The translations under genes and the position numbers were made by a program. A stretch of 64,000 nt of DNA from Pelagerythrobacter rhizovicinus (GTDB lineage Bacteria; Pseudomonadota; Alphaproteobacteria; Sphingomonadales; Sphingomonadaceae): positions 1,116,001 through 1,180,000 of the forward strand of contig NZ_SDPV01000002.1 in assembly GCF_004135625.1 (NCBI RefSeq). Reading direction: 5' to 3'. The notes under the pieces were generated by a model that was given only the letters and a program-made list of their open reading frames with translations, was not told the origin of the DNA and ran no database searches. Position 1 is the first letter of the stretch, and the number at the start of each line of letters is the position of its first letter. Below, piece by piece: positions 1 to 8,531 of this stretch.

Positions 1-2168
1 CGGGAATGTACGTCCGTCAGGTTGCGCCCGACCAGCGCGATGCTCCAGCGATCGTCCTGCGCGCCGAGCTGGATGCGCGCATCCAGCTTGACCCAGCCGT
101 CCTGGACACCCCAGATCGGACTGTATCCGTCGGCAACGAAGTACTTCGAGCGAAATTGTGCGTTGCTGCCGGTCACCAGCTTCAGCGAGCCGAGATCCGC
201 CTCGTGCTGGAAGCCGACGTTCCCGCTCCATTTTGGCGCGAACATCAACGGCAGGCCGGCTATATTGTGCCGAGCGAGGCTCTCGGGATCGGTCGAGTCG
301 CACTGCTCCACCGTCTCGTAGGCGAGGCATGGCGCGCCGGGATAGTCTTCGAATCTCGCGTCGAGATAAGCGACGTTTGCGTTAAGCGAGAGGCTATCCG
401 TAGGAAGAACCTGGACTTCGAGTTCGACGCCTTCAGAGCGCGCCCTGGCCGCGTTGCGGGTGAAGAACGTGCGGCGATCCGGATCGTAGGCGGACTGCTG
501 CAGATCTTCGAAGTCCATGCGGAATATGGCCAGATTCAAAGTGGCGAGGCCATTGCCGAGGCTCGACTTCACGCCGAACTCGTAGTTCATCGACCGTTCG
601 GCTGCGAACTGGAAGCCATCGTCCGAAACGTTGTAGGTGTTCGACACGAACCCGCCCGACTTCGAGCCGCGCGCAACCGTGGCGTAGAGCATCACGTCGG
701 GCGTCACATCGAACTGCAGCGTGCCCGACGGATCTAGATAATCTTCGGAGAGACTGCCCTGGCGGTCGGGGCCGATGGGATTTAGCGCGTCGCCGGACAC
801 AGTGCGCTGCGTGAAATGGGCCGACTTCTTTACTTTCGAGTAGCGCAGCCCCCCGATCAGGCGCAGCTTCGGCGAGAAGTTGAAGGTGCCCTGGCCGTAG
901 GCCGACCAGGCATCGCTGTTCTGGTAGAAGTCGGTCGACTGGTGGCCAGTCAGCGTGGCTATGTCGCGGTAATAGGTATCCTGGTGCAGGTGATAGTTCG
1001 AGGTGTCGTAGTACACACCGAGGACATACTCGAGAAATCCTCCGAGTGGTGAAGCTATCCGTGCCTCGAGCGACCACTGGTCGAAATCTTCCGGAAAGCC
1101 GTTGCCAAACCGTGCGTTGCCGCCGTCCGGCGGCAGGCTGCCGTCCGGCGCTATCTCATCGTAGGCGGTGAACCGCTCGGTCTTGTAGTGCGAGTAGCCA
1201 CCGATCACGGTCAGTACGTGATCACCGATCCCGACATCGGCATTGATGGCGCTGTTCCAGGTTTCGATGCCGCTTTGTTCGTCCAGCCCCGCGCCGGCAT
1301 AGTTGTCGGAGATGTATCGTTCATCGCCGAAGTCGTTGTCGTAGACATCTTCGGTGAGCGAGCCGGACACCGTCACGCCGCCTTTCAGCAGATGGCTGCC
1401 GTACTCGTTCTTGAACGAGATATCGACGTCGCCAGTCGGTTGCCAGCGCAGTGTAACGCGCGCCATCTCGTCTCGCAGGACCGGTTCGTCACGATCATTA
1501 TAGAGATTGCGGATGTAACCATCCTGATGGGTCAGCTTGGCCGCTACGCGAATGCCGAACGTATCCGAAAGAGGCGCGCTCACCACGCCCGTGAGATCGA
1601 CGCCCTGACGCTCGAAATCATACCCGGCTGAAGCGTAACCTTCGAAAACGGGGCCGGGCTTCGCGGAAATCAGGCTGATTGCGCCCGCAGCGGTATTGCG
1701 CCCGAACAGCGCGCCTTGCGGGCCACGCAAGACCTCCATGCGTTCGAGATCGAAGAACGGCGCGCTGAACTGCGCCCCGCGGCCGCCGTATATGCCATCG
1801 AGATAAACCGACACCTCCTGGTCGAAGGCGACGTTGTTCGGGCCGGAGCCGAACCCGCGGATGAAGACGACAGGGTTAACGCCCGAGTTGAGCACCGTCA
1901 TGTTGGGCACATAGCTCTGCACGCTGCGCAAGTCGGTGATCTTCAGATCCTCGAGCTTCTCACCGGTGACCGCGGTGATCGAGACGGGGACGTCCTGTAG
2001 CTTCTGCTCGCGCTTCTGCGCTGTGACAACGATTTCGCCGAGAGACTGCTGGCGATTGCCGGAGGGTGCGACGGGTTCCGCCTCCTGGGCATGCACGACC
2101 CCACCCAGCGCCGCCGAAGCGACTGCAGCGCAAGCCGCCGCAGTTCTCAGATGAGCTGATTTCTTCAT
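1..2168 (-). CDS. TonB-dependent outer-membrane receptor, C-terminus beyond the window
   Basis: The reading frame starts at 2168 (ATG preceded by GAGGAGGGG) and stays open to the window edge, giving 722 codons without a stop. The N-terminus MKKSAHLRTAAACAAVASAA is a signal peptide. It is followed by a TonB-box-like stretch (EIVVTAQKREQ), the plug domain with the hallmark 'MEVLRGPQGALFGRNTAAGA', and a long beta-barrel. The last visible residues, GRNLTDVHS, match the NLTD motif found close to the end of these receptors, so only some tens of residues should be missing. It would import a large or poorly soluble substrate across the outer membrane using TonB/ExbBD. An imperfect copy of the cluster's palindromic operator lies 48 bp upstream. 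It resembles the second receptor at 12848-15277 in architecture and belongs to the same catabolic cluster. The substrate is unknown. Confidence 0.95.
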   Translation of the reverse strand, partial: MKKSAHLRTAAACAAVASAALGGVVHAQEAEPVAPSGNRQQSLGEIVVTAQKREQKLQDVPVSITAVTGEKLEDLKITDLRSVQSYVPNMTVLNSGVNPVVFIRGFGSGPNNVAFDQEVSVYLDGIYGGRGAQFSAPFFDLERMEVLRGPQGALFGRNTAAGAISLISAKPGPVFEGYASAGYDFERQGVDLTGVVSAPLSDTFGIRVAAKLTHQDGYIRNLYNDRDEPVLRDEMARVTLRWQPTGDVDISFKNEYGSHLLKGGVTVSGSLTEDVYDNDFGDERYISDNYAGAGLDEQSGIETWNSAINADVGIGDHVLTVIGGYSHYKTERFTAYDEIAPDGSLPPDGGNARFGNGFPEDFDQWSLEARIASPLGGFLEYVLGVYYDTSNYHLHQDTYYRDIATLTGHQSTDFYQNSDAWSAYGQGTFNFSPKLRLIGGLRYSKVKKSAHFTQRTVSGDALNPIGPDRQGSLSEDYLDPSGTLQFDVTPDVMLYATVARGSKSGGFVSNTYNVSDDGFQFAAERSMNYEFGVKSSLGNGLATLNLAIFRMDFEDLQQSAYDPDRRTFFTRNAARARSEGVELEVQVLPTDSLSLNANVAYLDARFEDYPGAPCLAYETVEQCDSTDPESLARHNIAGLPLMFAPKWSGNVGFQHEADLGSLKLVTGSNAQFRSKYFVADGYSPIWGVQDGWVKLDARIQLGAQDDRWSIALVGRNLTDVHS

Positions 2169-2216
2169 CGTCCCCTCCTCTCCGAATGATCGCCGTAAGC
2201 ACGCCGATTCTTATTA

Positions 2217-2226
2217 TTGCATACAG
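2217..2226. promoter_or_regulatory. Operator-like site (TTGCATACAG) upstream of the TonB receptor
   Basis: TTGCATACAG is a variant of the recurring cluster palindrome TTGCATRCAA, with one mismatch in the last base. It lies 48 bp upstream of the receptor start codon, a distance like that of the better copies in this cluster (about 15-70 bp for most). Read as a lower-affinity site of the same regulator; this is inference. Confidence 0.5.
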
Positions 2227-2357
2227 ATTATCGCGGACGGCGCTGAATGCAAGGGGCAAGCCTCCGAAGAATCCGAGACGATGCGCTGCGAAGAAGAGAA
2301 TTTGAATGCAATTAGGGCTGATTGCACGAGGCGGGTGACTACCTCCGAGATCAGAGG

Positions 2358-3674
2358 CTAGGCGGGGCGGCGTTCTCCCGACAGTCTTTGCGCAAGGGTA
2401 CGGCCCGGCCCGATGCCGATCAGTATGAGTATGGCTGCCCCCGCCCCTGCCATCGCGGTCATCGTCGCGAGCGCCTTGCCGATGCCCATCTCGCCACCGA
2501 ACAGGTTCTCGGCGAGCAATGCGGTGATCGTCGGTGCAATGCCGAAACCGGCGAGGTTCACGCATGCACCGAAGACGGCGGCCATGATCCCTCGCAGGCG
2601 ATTGGGGGCTAGCGATTGCACCATCGAGATCTGCAACCCGCCGACGACGCTGGCCGCGGCCATGCCCAGGCAGAACAGTACCGCGGCCACCATGAAGTCG
2701 CCGGCCAGATAGGCTCCGATAAAGAGCGGAGTATCCACTGCCACCGCAGCAAGCGAGACGAGCACCGGCGCCTCGATTCGACCGCGGGCGACGAGTGCGT
2801 CCGCGACCATGCCGCCGGCGAGCAGTCCGATGGTGCCGCCGATCCCGTAGCCGAGGCCGAGGAGCAAGCCGACCTCGCCTGCGTCGAGGCCATGCAGCCG
2901 CATGAAGTGAACCGGCCCCCAAACCATGAACGAGTACCCGATCACCGCAATGCACGAGTAGCCGGCAAAGAGCGGCACCAGCGCGCGGGCGTTATGGCCG
3001 ATGAAGGCGAGGGCATCGCGGATACGCGGGATATCCTGCGTTTCGCCACCCGCTAGCTGCCGCTCCGGCTCCCGGACAGTCAAAGCTATCAGCAGGGCCA
3101 CCAGCAGGCCGGGCAATCCGATGAGCACGAAGACGGTCTGCCAGGGAGAGGCGTCGGGCATCAGCGGGAGTGTCGTCCCGGTCGCTTGTACCCAGTCGAC
3201 GAGTTGGCCGCCCAGCATGATGGCGAGGCCGCCGCCGACGGTGGCTCCACAGGCGAAGATGGCCGTAGCAATTCCTCGTCGCGCCGGCCGAAAGTAGTCC
3301 GCAATCATCGAGTAGGCGGCCGGATTGAGACTCGCCTCGCCCACCCCGATGAGCGACCGTGCGGCGAACAGGCTGCCGAAGCTGCGGGCAAGCCCGCAGG
3401 CGGCGGTGGCACAGCTCCACAGCGATATCCCCACGACGACCGCATTGCGTCGTCCGTGTGTATCAACCCATCGGCCGAACACGAAAGCGAAGAGCACGTA
3501 CGACCCGGCAAAGGCGGCACCGGCGAGGATGCTCACCTCGGTATCGCTGAGTACGAGATCCGCCTTGACCGGCTCGATCAGCATACTGAGCGCCAGACGG
3601 TCGAGAAAGGACAGTGCGCTCGCCACCATCAGGCAGCAAACCACGTAGTACGGATAGACGGCGCGCATCGACAC
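2358..3674 (-). CDS. MFS transporter
   Basis: About 438 residues with the twelve-helix pattern of the major facilitator superfamily. It has the N-terminal 'SFLDRLALSMLIEPVKADL' stretch typical of spinster/hexuronate-like MFS proteins, and the loop 2-3 motif appears as 'GRWVDTHGRR'. The frame is open upstream to 3791, but those residues overlap the preceding gene. I prefer GTG at 3674: it has GGAG nine bases upstream and begins 4 bp after the stop of the upstream gene. ATG at 3668 is an alternative. It probably moves the cluster's substrate or a degradation intermediate across the inner membrane. It is the last gene of a short operon 4439-2358 (small ORF, CMD-family protein, transporter). Confidence 0.88.
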   Translation of the reverse strand: MSMRAVYPYYVVCCLMVASALSFLDRLALSMLIEPVKADLVLSDTEVSILAGAAFAGSYVLFAFVFGRWVDTHGRRNAVVVGISLWSCATAACGLARSFGSLFAARSLIGVGEASLNPAAYSMIADYFRPARRGIATAIFACGATVGGGLAIMLGGQLVDWVQATGTTLPLMPDASPWQTVFVLIGLPGLLVALLIALTVREPERQLAGGETQDIPRIRDALAFIGHNARALVPLFAGYSCIAVIGYSFMVWGPVHFMRLHGLDAGEVGLLLGLGYGIGGTIGLLAGGMVADALVARGRIEAPVLVSLAAVAVDTPLFIGAYLAGDFMVAAVLFCLGMAAASVVGGLQISMVQSLAPNRLRGIMAAVFGACVNLAGFGIAPTITALLAENLFGGEMGIGKALATMTAMAGAGAAILILIGIGPGRTLAQRLSGERRPA

Positions 3675-3678
3675 CGCG

Positions 3679-4329
3679 TCAATCTCGCCGGGGGAGGGGG
3701 ACGGGCTCGGTGTCGACGAAACCATAGTCCGGCGGCGACGGCATCTCCCGCACGAGTTCGTCGTAGTCGTCGTGCTCCAACCGCAGCGCACGGATCAGAG
3801 CGGCATTCATCACGAACATGCCGGTCACGTACGTCAACTCGATAACCTGCTCCGGACCGAAGCACGCCCGTAAGCGTGCGAAGAGGCCATCGGGCACGCG
3901 GCCGTGATCGAGCGCGATGCAATCTGCATAGGCAAGCACCGCACGTTCGGTGTCGTCAAAACCTGCGCTGACCTGCCAAGTCGGGATGTCGGCCAAAGCT
4001 TCTTCCGGATAGCCCAGCCCACGCAGGATCTTGAGGTGCTCGGAATACATCCAGCGGCATGAACACGCCCATCCGATGCGCGTGATGGCCAGCTCCATGT
4101 ACTTCAGCGGCAGCTTGCGCTTTTTGGTCTGCTTCAAGTAAAATCCGCGCACCGCGTGCTCGAGCACATCGGGTGAATGCGCGAGGACGGCTTCGTAGTT
4201 GCCCGGCGCGCCCGAAGCTGTCGGGCCTGGCTGCGTGGCAGGATCCCGGCCCGGGAACTTCCGGTCGTACATGAACCTTACGAGCGGATCGTTGATATCG
4301 GCGCGGCTGACCAGCGGGAGCCGCGGCAT
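3679..4329 (-). CDS. Carboxymuconolactone decarboxylase (CMD) / AhpD-like family protein
   Basis: 216 residues of the all-helical CMD/AhpD fold. The core 'RIGWACSCRWMYSEHLKILR' corresponds to the family's active-site helix. It has a Cys-x-Cys pair and a His rather than the canonical AhpD CxxC, so peroxidase activity should not be assumed. Members of this subgroup are common in degradation clusters of sphingomonads and are usually of unknown function. The start at 4329 (ATG) has AGGAG upstream and overlaps the stop of the 36-codon ORF by one base. An in-frame TTG immediately upstream is less likely. The gene is followed 4 bp later by the MFS transporter, which indicates co-transcription. Confidence 0.85.
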   Translation of the reverse strand: MPRLPLVSRADINDPLVRFMYDRKFPGRDPATQPGPTASGAPGNYEAVLAHSPDVLEHAVRGFYLKQTKKRKLPLKYMELAITRIGWACSCRWMYSEHLKILRGLGYPEEALADIPTWQVSAGFDDTERAVLAYADCIALDHGRVPDGLFARLRACFGPEQVIELTYVTGMFVMNAALIRALRLEHDDYDELVREMPSPPDYGFVDTEPVPLPRRD

Positions 4330-4439
4330 CAACGCTCCTCCCGCGCGGGCACTGCACCCGGCAAGATCGGGTCGACGGCCTCGTGGATGGCCCGGCCCGC
4401 ATCAATGCGCTCCACACCCCTGCGACGAAGTTTCGCCAT
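4329..4439 (-). CDS. Small ORF of 36 codons, first in the CMD/MFS operon
   Basis: An ATG at 4439 is preceded by GGGAG at six-base spacing and opens 36 sense codons. The product begins MAKLRRRGVERIDAGRAIHE and ends AVPAREER. The stop TGA shares its last base with the ATG of the CMD-family gene, an arrangement typical of translational coupling. The peptide is charged and arginine-rich, with no membrane segment or recognisable motif. It sits 40 bp downstream of a perfect operator copy, so it would be the first translated cistron of the operon. It could be a true small protein or only a coupling leader. Conservation in other genomes would decide. Confidence 0.5.
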   Translation of the reverse strand: MAKLRRRGVERIDAGRAIHEAVDPILPGAVPAREER

Positions 4440-4478
4440 GCCGCTCTCCCAATGTGCTTGTGCAAACACTCTACATTT

Positions 4479-4488
4479 TTGCATGCAA
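4479..4488. promoter_or_regulatory. Perfect operator palindrome TTGCATGCAA
   Basis: An exact copy of the ten-base cluster palindrome, 40 bp upstream of the small ORF that opens the CMD/MFS operon. A second, one-mismatch copy lies 95 bp away at 4574-4583. GntR-family regulators of the FCD class bind short palindromes of this kind. Confidence 0.7.
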
Positions 4489-4573
4489 TGATGGCGGAGC
4501 GCCGTCTCGCCGTCCAGCAAAAACAAGCACCTGCTGTGCCTTACAGTGGGTGGAACACGCGAAGTGCTGCGTC

Positions 4574-4583
4574 TTGCATGCAT
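4574..4583. promoter_or_regulatory. Second operator-like site TTGCATGCAT
   Basis: One mismatch from the consensus TTGCATGCAA. It is located immediately after the stop of the CoA-transferase gene, in the intergenic region serving the CMD/MFS operon. With the site at 4479-4488 it forms a pair with centres 95 bp apart. Confidence 0.45.
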
Positions 4584-4585
4584 GT

Positions 4586-5806
4586 CTATGGCTTCGGGCG
4601 TCCCACGATGCCCTGGTCGACGAGGGCATCGAACTGCCCCCCGCCGAGACCCACGATCTCGGTCAGCACTTTCTCGGTGTCCCTGCCGAGGATAGGCGCT
4701 GGCCGCGCCGCGCCGCGCGCGTGCCCGGGTAGGCTCGCAATCGCGCCCGGCGCCGCGTAGCTGGCGCCGCTTGGATGGACGATGGAGGAGAACAGCGGAT
4801 TGTCGGTGACCAGTTCGGGATCGCGAACGGCCTCTTCCATTCGCTGGTAGAGGCCCCAGCAGCATCCTTCCCGATCCAGCGCTGCTGCGAGCTCGGCGCT
4901 CTCACGTGCGGCTACCGCCCGTTCCACAAGGGGGTAGAGCGCATCGCGGTGCACAAATCTCTCACTCTCGTCACGCGCAAATGAGGTCTCACGCTCCTCT
5001 TCTATGCCAGCGACTTCGTCGGATATGCCGAGAACGGCGACCAGCCCCCGCCATTGCTTTGGTGTGATCGCCATGAGCATGATGCGCTTGCCGTCGCGTG
5101 TCCTGAAATCGCGTCCGAAGGCACCGAAGACGTCGTTACCGTAGCGCCGACGATCGCCGCTAAAGAGCGTCTCGGCCAGCTGCCCGAGATTCGCGATCGT
5201 GGCGATGCCGACGTCGGCCAACGGAATCCGGACCTCCTGCCCCTCGCCGGTTTCCGACCGGTGGTGCAGTGCCGCCATCGTGGCGAAAGCGGCGTAGGCC
5301 CCGGTTAGGAGATCCCATGCGGGTAAGACCGCGTTCACCGGCTCGTCGCCAAGGCTTTCCGGTCCGGTAATGAACGGAATGCCCAAGGCGGAAGCCACCG
5401 TATAGTCGAGCGCCGGGCTTCCGTCCGCACGCCCCATGATGCGTGTCAGGATCAGGTCCTCGCGGCGGGCGGACAGCCGTTCCCAGGAAAGAAACCCGCC
5501 GACCGGGAAGTTCGTGAGGAAAACCCCCGCCTTCTCGCCCGGCGCGGTCGCGATCTCCGCCAGAAGTTCACGCCCTTCGTCGGTGGACAGGTCGAGTGCG
5601 ACGGAGAGCTTCCCTTTGTTCAGTCCTTCCCAATAGAAGCTCTCGCCGTTCTCCGCCTGCGGCCAGCGGCGGAAGTCCGGCCCCCCGCCGATCTGATCCA
5701 CGCGAATGACCTCCGCGCCCATCTGCGACAGATAGAGGCCGGCCGTCGGACAAGCGACGAACGAAGACGCCTCCACCACCCGCAGCCCGTCAAGCAGCGT
5801 GTACAT
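4586..5806 (-). CDS. CaiB/BaiF family (class III) CoA-transferase
   Basis: 406 residues. The N-terminus 'LLDGLRVVEASSFVACPTAGLYLSQMGAEVIRV' is the class III CoA-transferase signature, and 'PAWDLLTGAYAAFATMAALHH' carries the Asp expected to form the acyl-anhydride intermediate. Such enzymes move CoA between carboxylic acids, so this one likely activates a degradation intermediate at the expense of another acyl-CoA. It is the last gene of the operon that begins at 10267 (hydratase, SDR, HMG-CoA-synthase-like, thiolase, CoA-transferase). The gap to the thiolase stop is 44 bp. A second member of the family lies at 21815-22975. Confidence 0.92.
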   Translation of the reverse strand: MYTLLDGLRVVEASSFVACPTAGLYLSQMGAEVIRVDQIGGGPDFRRWPQAENGESFYWEGLNKGKLSVALDLSTDEGRELLAEIATAPGEKAGVFLTNFPVGGFLSWERLSARREDLILTRIMGRADGSPALDYTVASALGIPFITGPESLGDEPVNAVLPAWDLLTGAYAAFATMAALHHRSETGEGQEVRIPLADVGIATIANLGQLAETLFSGDRRRYGNDVFGAFGRDFRTRDGKRIMLMAITPKQWRGLVAVLGISDEVAGIEEERETSFARDESERFVHRDALYPLVERAVAARESAELAAALDREGCCWGLYQRMEEAVRDPELVTDNPLFSSIVHPSGASYAAPGAIASLPGHARGAARPAPILGRDTEKVLTEIVGLGGGQFDALVDQGIVGRPKP

Positions 5807-5850
5807 CGGTTCTCATCCTTCGAGCACTCCGGAACTGCATCGTCGCTGCG

Positions 5851-7059
5851 TCACGCACCCTCAAGCCCGACGATCGTGATCGCGGAGACATTCTGGATCG
5901 GCGCACCGCCGAGATTGTGGCTCAGCGCCAGCTTCGGTCCGTCGTTGCGCTGCCGTTCGCCGGCCCTGCCCTGCAATTGCAGGTAGTTCTCGTAGATCAT
6001 GCGCAGCCCCGACGCGCCTATGGGGTGGCCGAAGCACTTTAGGCCGCCGTCGATCTGGCATGGCGTGTGACCGTCAGCGTCATAGAAGCCGTCGAGAATA
6101 TCCTTCCAAGCCTCGCCCTCTTTGGAAATAAAGAGGTCTTCCATCGTGACCAGCTCGGTGATCGAGAAGCAGTCGTGTACTTCGAGCAGGTCGATCTCCT
6201 CGCGGGGATCGGTGACACCGGCCTCGGCGTACGCGCGGGCCGCGGCCTTGCGGGTGGTGTGAAAGTACGTCCCGTCCCAGCCGCCGCCGTGCTGCAGCTC
6301 CCAGCCGTTGGAGGTGACGAGCTGGATTGACTTGACCAGGATGGGATCGGTCCTGCCGAGCTCGCGCGCGATCTCCGGCGTGGTGACGATCGCGCAGGCC
6401 GCGCCGTCGGATACGCCGCAGCAGTCGAACAGGCCGAGCGGCTCGGCGATCATCGGTGCATTCAGCACCGTCTCGATATCGATCGCCTTGCGCAGATGTG
6501 CCTTGGGGTTCTTGGCTCCGTTGGCGTGGCTCTTGACCGAAGCGTGCGCCATCGCCCGCTTGAGGTCGTCGCGCGAAACGCCATGCTTGGCACGGTAAGG
6601 GGCGGCGATCTGCGCGAAGTTGCCGGGGGCCGAGCCGGTGACGCCGTACATGTCGAAGTTGAGCCCGCGGCTGCGTGCAGGCAGGCCGCCGTAGCCTGTG
6701 TCCTTCAGCTTCTCGACGCCCATCGCCAGCGCGATGTCCGCCGCGCCGGATGCCACCGCATAGACCGCCCCGCGGAACGAGTCGGTACCGGTCGCGCAAT
6801 AGTTCTCGACCTTGGTCACGCCGATGTCCGGGAGCCGCAGCGCCGTCGCCAGCGGAATGCCTGAAGGGCCGATGCTCTGCGCCTCGAACCCGACGCCGAG
6901 CCAGGCCGCGTCGATCCGCGACACGTCGATCCCGGCATCGGCGATGCATTCGTCGAACGCCTCGACCATCAGCGTTTCGGCATCGTCGTTCCACCGCTCG
7001 CCGAACCGCGAGCAGCCCATACCGACGATCGCGACCCTGTCCTTGATTCCCCGCGCCAT
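5851..7059 (-). CDS. SCP-x-type thiolase / acetyl-CoA acetyltransferase
   Basis: 402 residues. The nucleophilic Cys is at about residue 88 (VENYCATGTDS), the catalytic His lies in 'EVHDCFSITE', and the C-terminal loop is 'CFGHPIGASG'. This is the non-decarboxylating thiolase pattern of the sterol-carrier-protein-x / lipid-transfer group. It would cleave a 3-oxoacyl-CoA with CoA, or act as a retro-aldolase, because close relatives pair with an OB-fold (DUF35) protein. The ATG at 7059 has GGGAG upstream and overlaps the stop of the preceding HMG-CoA-synthase/OB-fold gene by one base, so the two products are probably made in equal amounts and may form a complex. The frame is open further upstream, but that part is a shadow of the neighbour. 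Confidence 0.92.
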   Translation of the reverse strand: MARGIKDRVAIVGMGCSRFGERWNDDAETLMVEAFDECIADAGIDVSRIDAAWLGVGFEAQSIGPSGIPLATALRLPDIGVTKVENYCATGTDSFRGAVYAVASGAADIALAMGVEKLKDTGYGGLPARSRGLNFDMYGVTGSAPGNFAQIAAPYRAKHGVSRDDLKRAMAHASVKSHANGAKNPKAHLRKAIDIETVLNAPMIAEPLGLFDCCGVSDGAACAIVTTPEIARELGRTDPILVKSIQLVTSNGWELQHGGGWDGTYFHTTRKAAARAYAEAGVTDPREEIDLLEVHDCFSITELVTMEDLFISKEGEAWKDILDGFYDADGHTPCQIDGGLKCFGHPIGASGLRMIYENYLQLQGRAGERQRNDGPKLALSHNLGGAPIQNVSAITIVGLEGA

Positions 7060-8510
7060 CAGGCGTCTCCCTCGTTCACCGGTACGGCTTTCCAGAAGTA
7101 TTTGGTGAAGCGGCGCTGCTCGTCCTCCGCCTTGATGCGAAAGACCATGCGCATCGCGCGGCCGACTTCCACATCGTCGGACCCGACTTCGGCGAATTCG
7201 GTGACGAGGCGCCCGCCCCCCTCGAAATCGAGCGTGCCGTAATATGTCGGCGGATCGGGCGAATAGCCGAGCGCATCGGCGGTGTAGGAGACGATCCGTG
7301 CGCTGCGGTCCGCCAGCGGATAATCCTCCTGCGCCCCTTGCTTGCGCCCATTGGGATCGACGGAGATCGCACTCGGCGGGAATTGGACGGTGCCGGTCAC
7401 GGTGCAGCGCGAGCCGACCAGACCGAGGACGGCCGCGCGCTTGCGATAAAGCGTCGTACCAGGCTGCTTCTGATCCAGCTCGGCGCGAATGCCGCGCTCG
7501 AGATCGATCAAACCGCGATGGAACAGGAAGCGCATGTAGTTGTGGTCGGGCATGCCATCCGCGATGCGGGCGGCGACCGAACGGCACGAGCGATGATCGG
7601 CGATGGCGTCGGTCGCCTCGAACAGCAGAACGTCCGCGCCCTGCCCGAATCCCGTGACGAGAATTCGCTCACCCGGCAATGCCCGATCGAGAGCGCTGGC
7701 CAGCAGCAGCAGGGGGTGCCCGGTACCGGTGTCCCCGATCTCCACGGAGAGCGTGTCGACCACGGCCTCATCCTTCAGTCCCAGCTTGCGGGCGATCGCC
7801 TTGACCGCTCCAGCGGACGCAATGGGCAGAACGACATGGTCGATATCGCCTGCCGACACCTTGGCCTCCGCCAGTAAGGCCTGCACTGCATCGGCGAGGA
7901 TCGCGAGATGACCTTCCTCGCGCACCCAGCGGCTTTCCCATTGGTAATCGAAGCTCTCGCCGCTGGCGCGGAAGTGATCGACGAAATCGACGGTCACCGA
8001 ATGGCTGGCGACCAGTCTGGCAATGGGCACGCCGCGGCCGACGAGGATCGCCGCCGCACCGTCCCCCTGCACCAGTTCCGCTTCGGATGCGGGACGCGCC
8101 TTGCGCAAATCCGACCCGATGCACAGGCGCGTGCGTGAACCTTCCAGCGCATCGCGCAAGGCGCTCGTCGCCGCCCGCATGCTGCCGCCGGCATCGAGCG
8201 CGGCGATCCTTTCGGACAGATTGAGCGCCTCCTTGACGATACCGGCATTGGACCTGTCGGCGAAAGGGTGTGTCACGCTAGCCAGGGTCAGCCCTTCGAC
8301 TGCCGCACGATCGCGCCCGTCGAGGCACGCGCGGGCCGCTTCGACCGCCATGGTCACGGTGTCCTCATCCCAGTTTGCGATAGCGCGGTGCCCTCGCGCC
8401 AGACTCTTGAGACCCGGCGCAAACCACCGGTTCGCATCATGGATCGCGGTGCGATCGAGGCGGCGGCGCGGCAGATAGATACCGCACGATAGAATGCCGA
8501 AGTCGCTCAT
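7059..8510 (-). CDS. HMG-CoA-synthase-like / OB-fold (DUF35) fusion protein lacking the usual catalytic Cys
   Basis: 483 residues. Residues ~1-340 have the thiolase-fold organisation of HMG-CoA synthase / KASIII, and ~350-483 match the OB-fold domain that accompanies such enzymes (DUF35). Where the family has its acyl-accepting Cys, this protein reads 'LDAGGSMRAATSAL'; Met111 falls at the Cys position, with Ser110 beside it. The zinc-ribbon part of the OB domain, normally with paired CxxC motifs, has only Cys369 (GSRCTVTGTVQFPP). The protein is therefore unlikely to be a conventional condensing enzyme and may be a structural or acyl-CoA-binding partner of the thiolase encoded directly downstream. 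The start ATG at 8510 lies 22 bp downstream of the SDR stop. Confidence 0.82.
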   Translation of the reverse strand: MSDFGILSCGIYLPRRRLDRTAIHDANRWFAPGLKSLARGHRAIANWDEDTVTMAVEAARACLDGRDRAAVEGLTLASVTHPFADRSNAGIVKEALNLSERIAALDAGGSMRAATSALRDALEGSRTRLCIGSDLRKARPASEAELVQGDGAAAILVGRGVPIARLVASHSVTVDFVDHFRASGESFDYQWESRWVREEGHLAILADAVQALLAEAKVSAGDIDHVVLPIASAGAVKAIARKLGLKDEAVVDTLSVEIGDTGTGHPLLLLASALDRALPGERILVTGFGQGADVLLFEATDAIADHRSCRSVAARIADGMPDHNYMRFLFHRGLIDLERGIRAELDQKQPGTTLYRKRAAVLGLVGSRCTVTGTVQFPPSAISVDPNGRKQGAQEDYPLADRSARIVSYTADALGYSPDPPTYYGTLDFEGGGRLVTEFAEVGSDDVEVGRAMRMVFRIKAEDEQRRFTKYFWKAVPVNEGDA

Positions 8511-8531
8511 TCGAATTCCGCCCGCTTCATG

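Noticed and set aside
5851-7587. 578-codon version of the thiolase frame
   Set aside because: The first 176 codons are the antisense/alternate frame of the HMG-CoA-synthase-like gene; the ATG at 7059 has a ribosome-binding site and gives a normal thiolase N-terminus.
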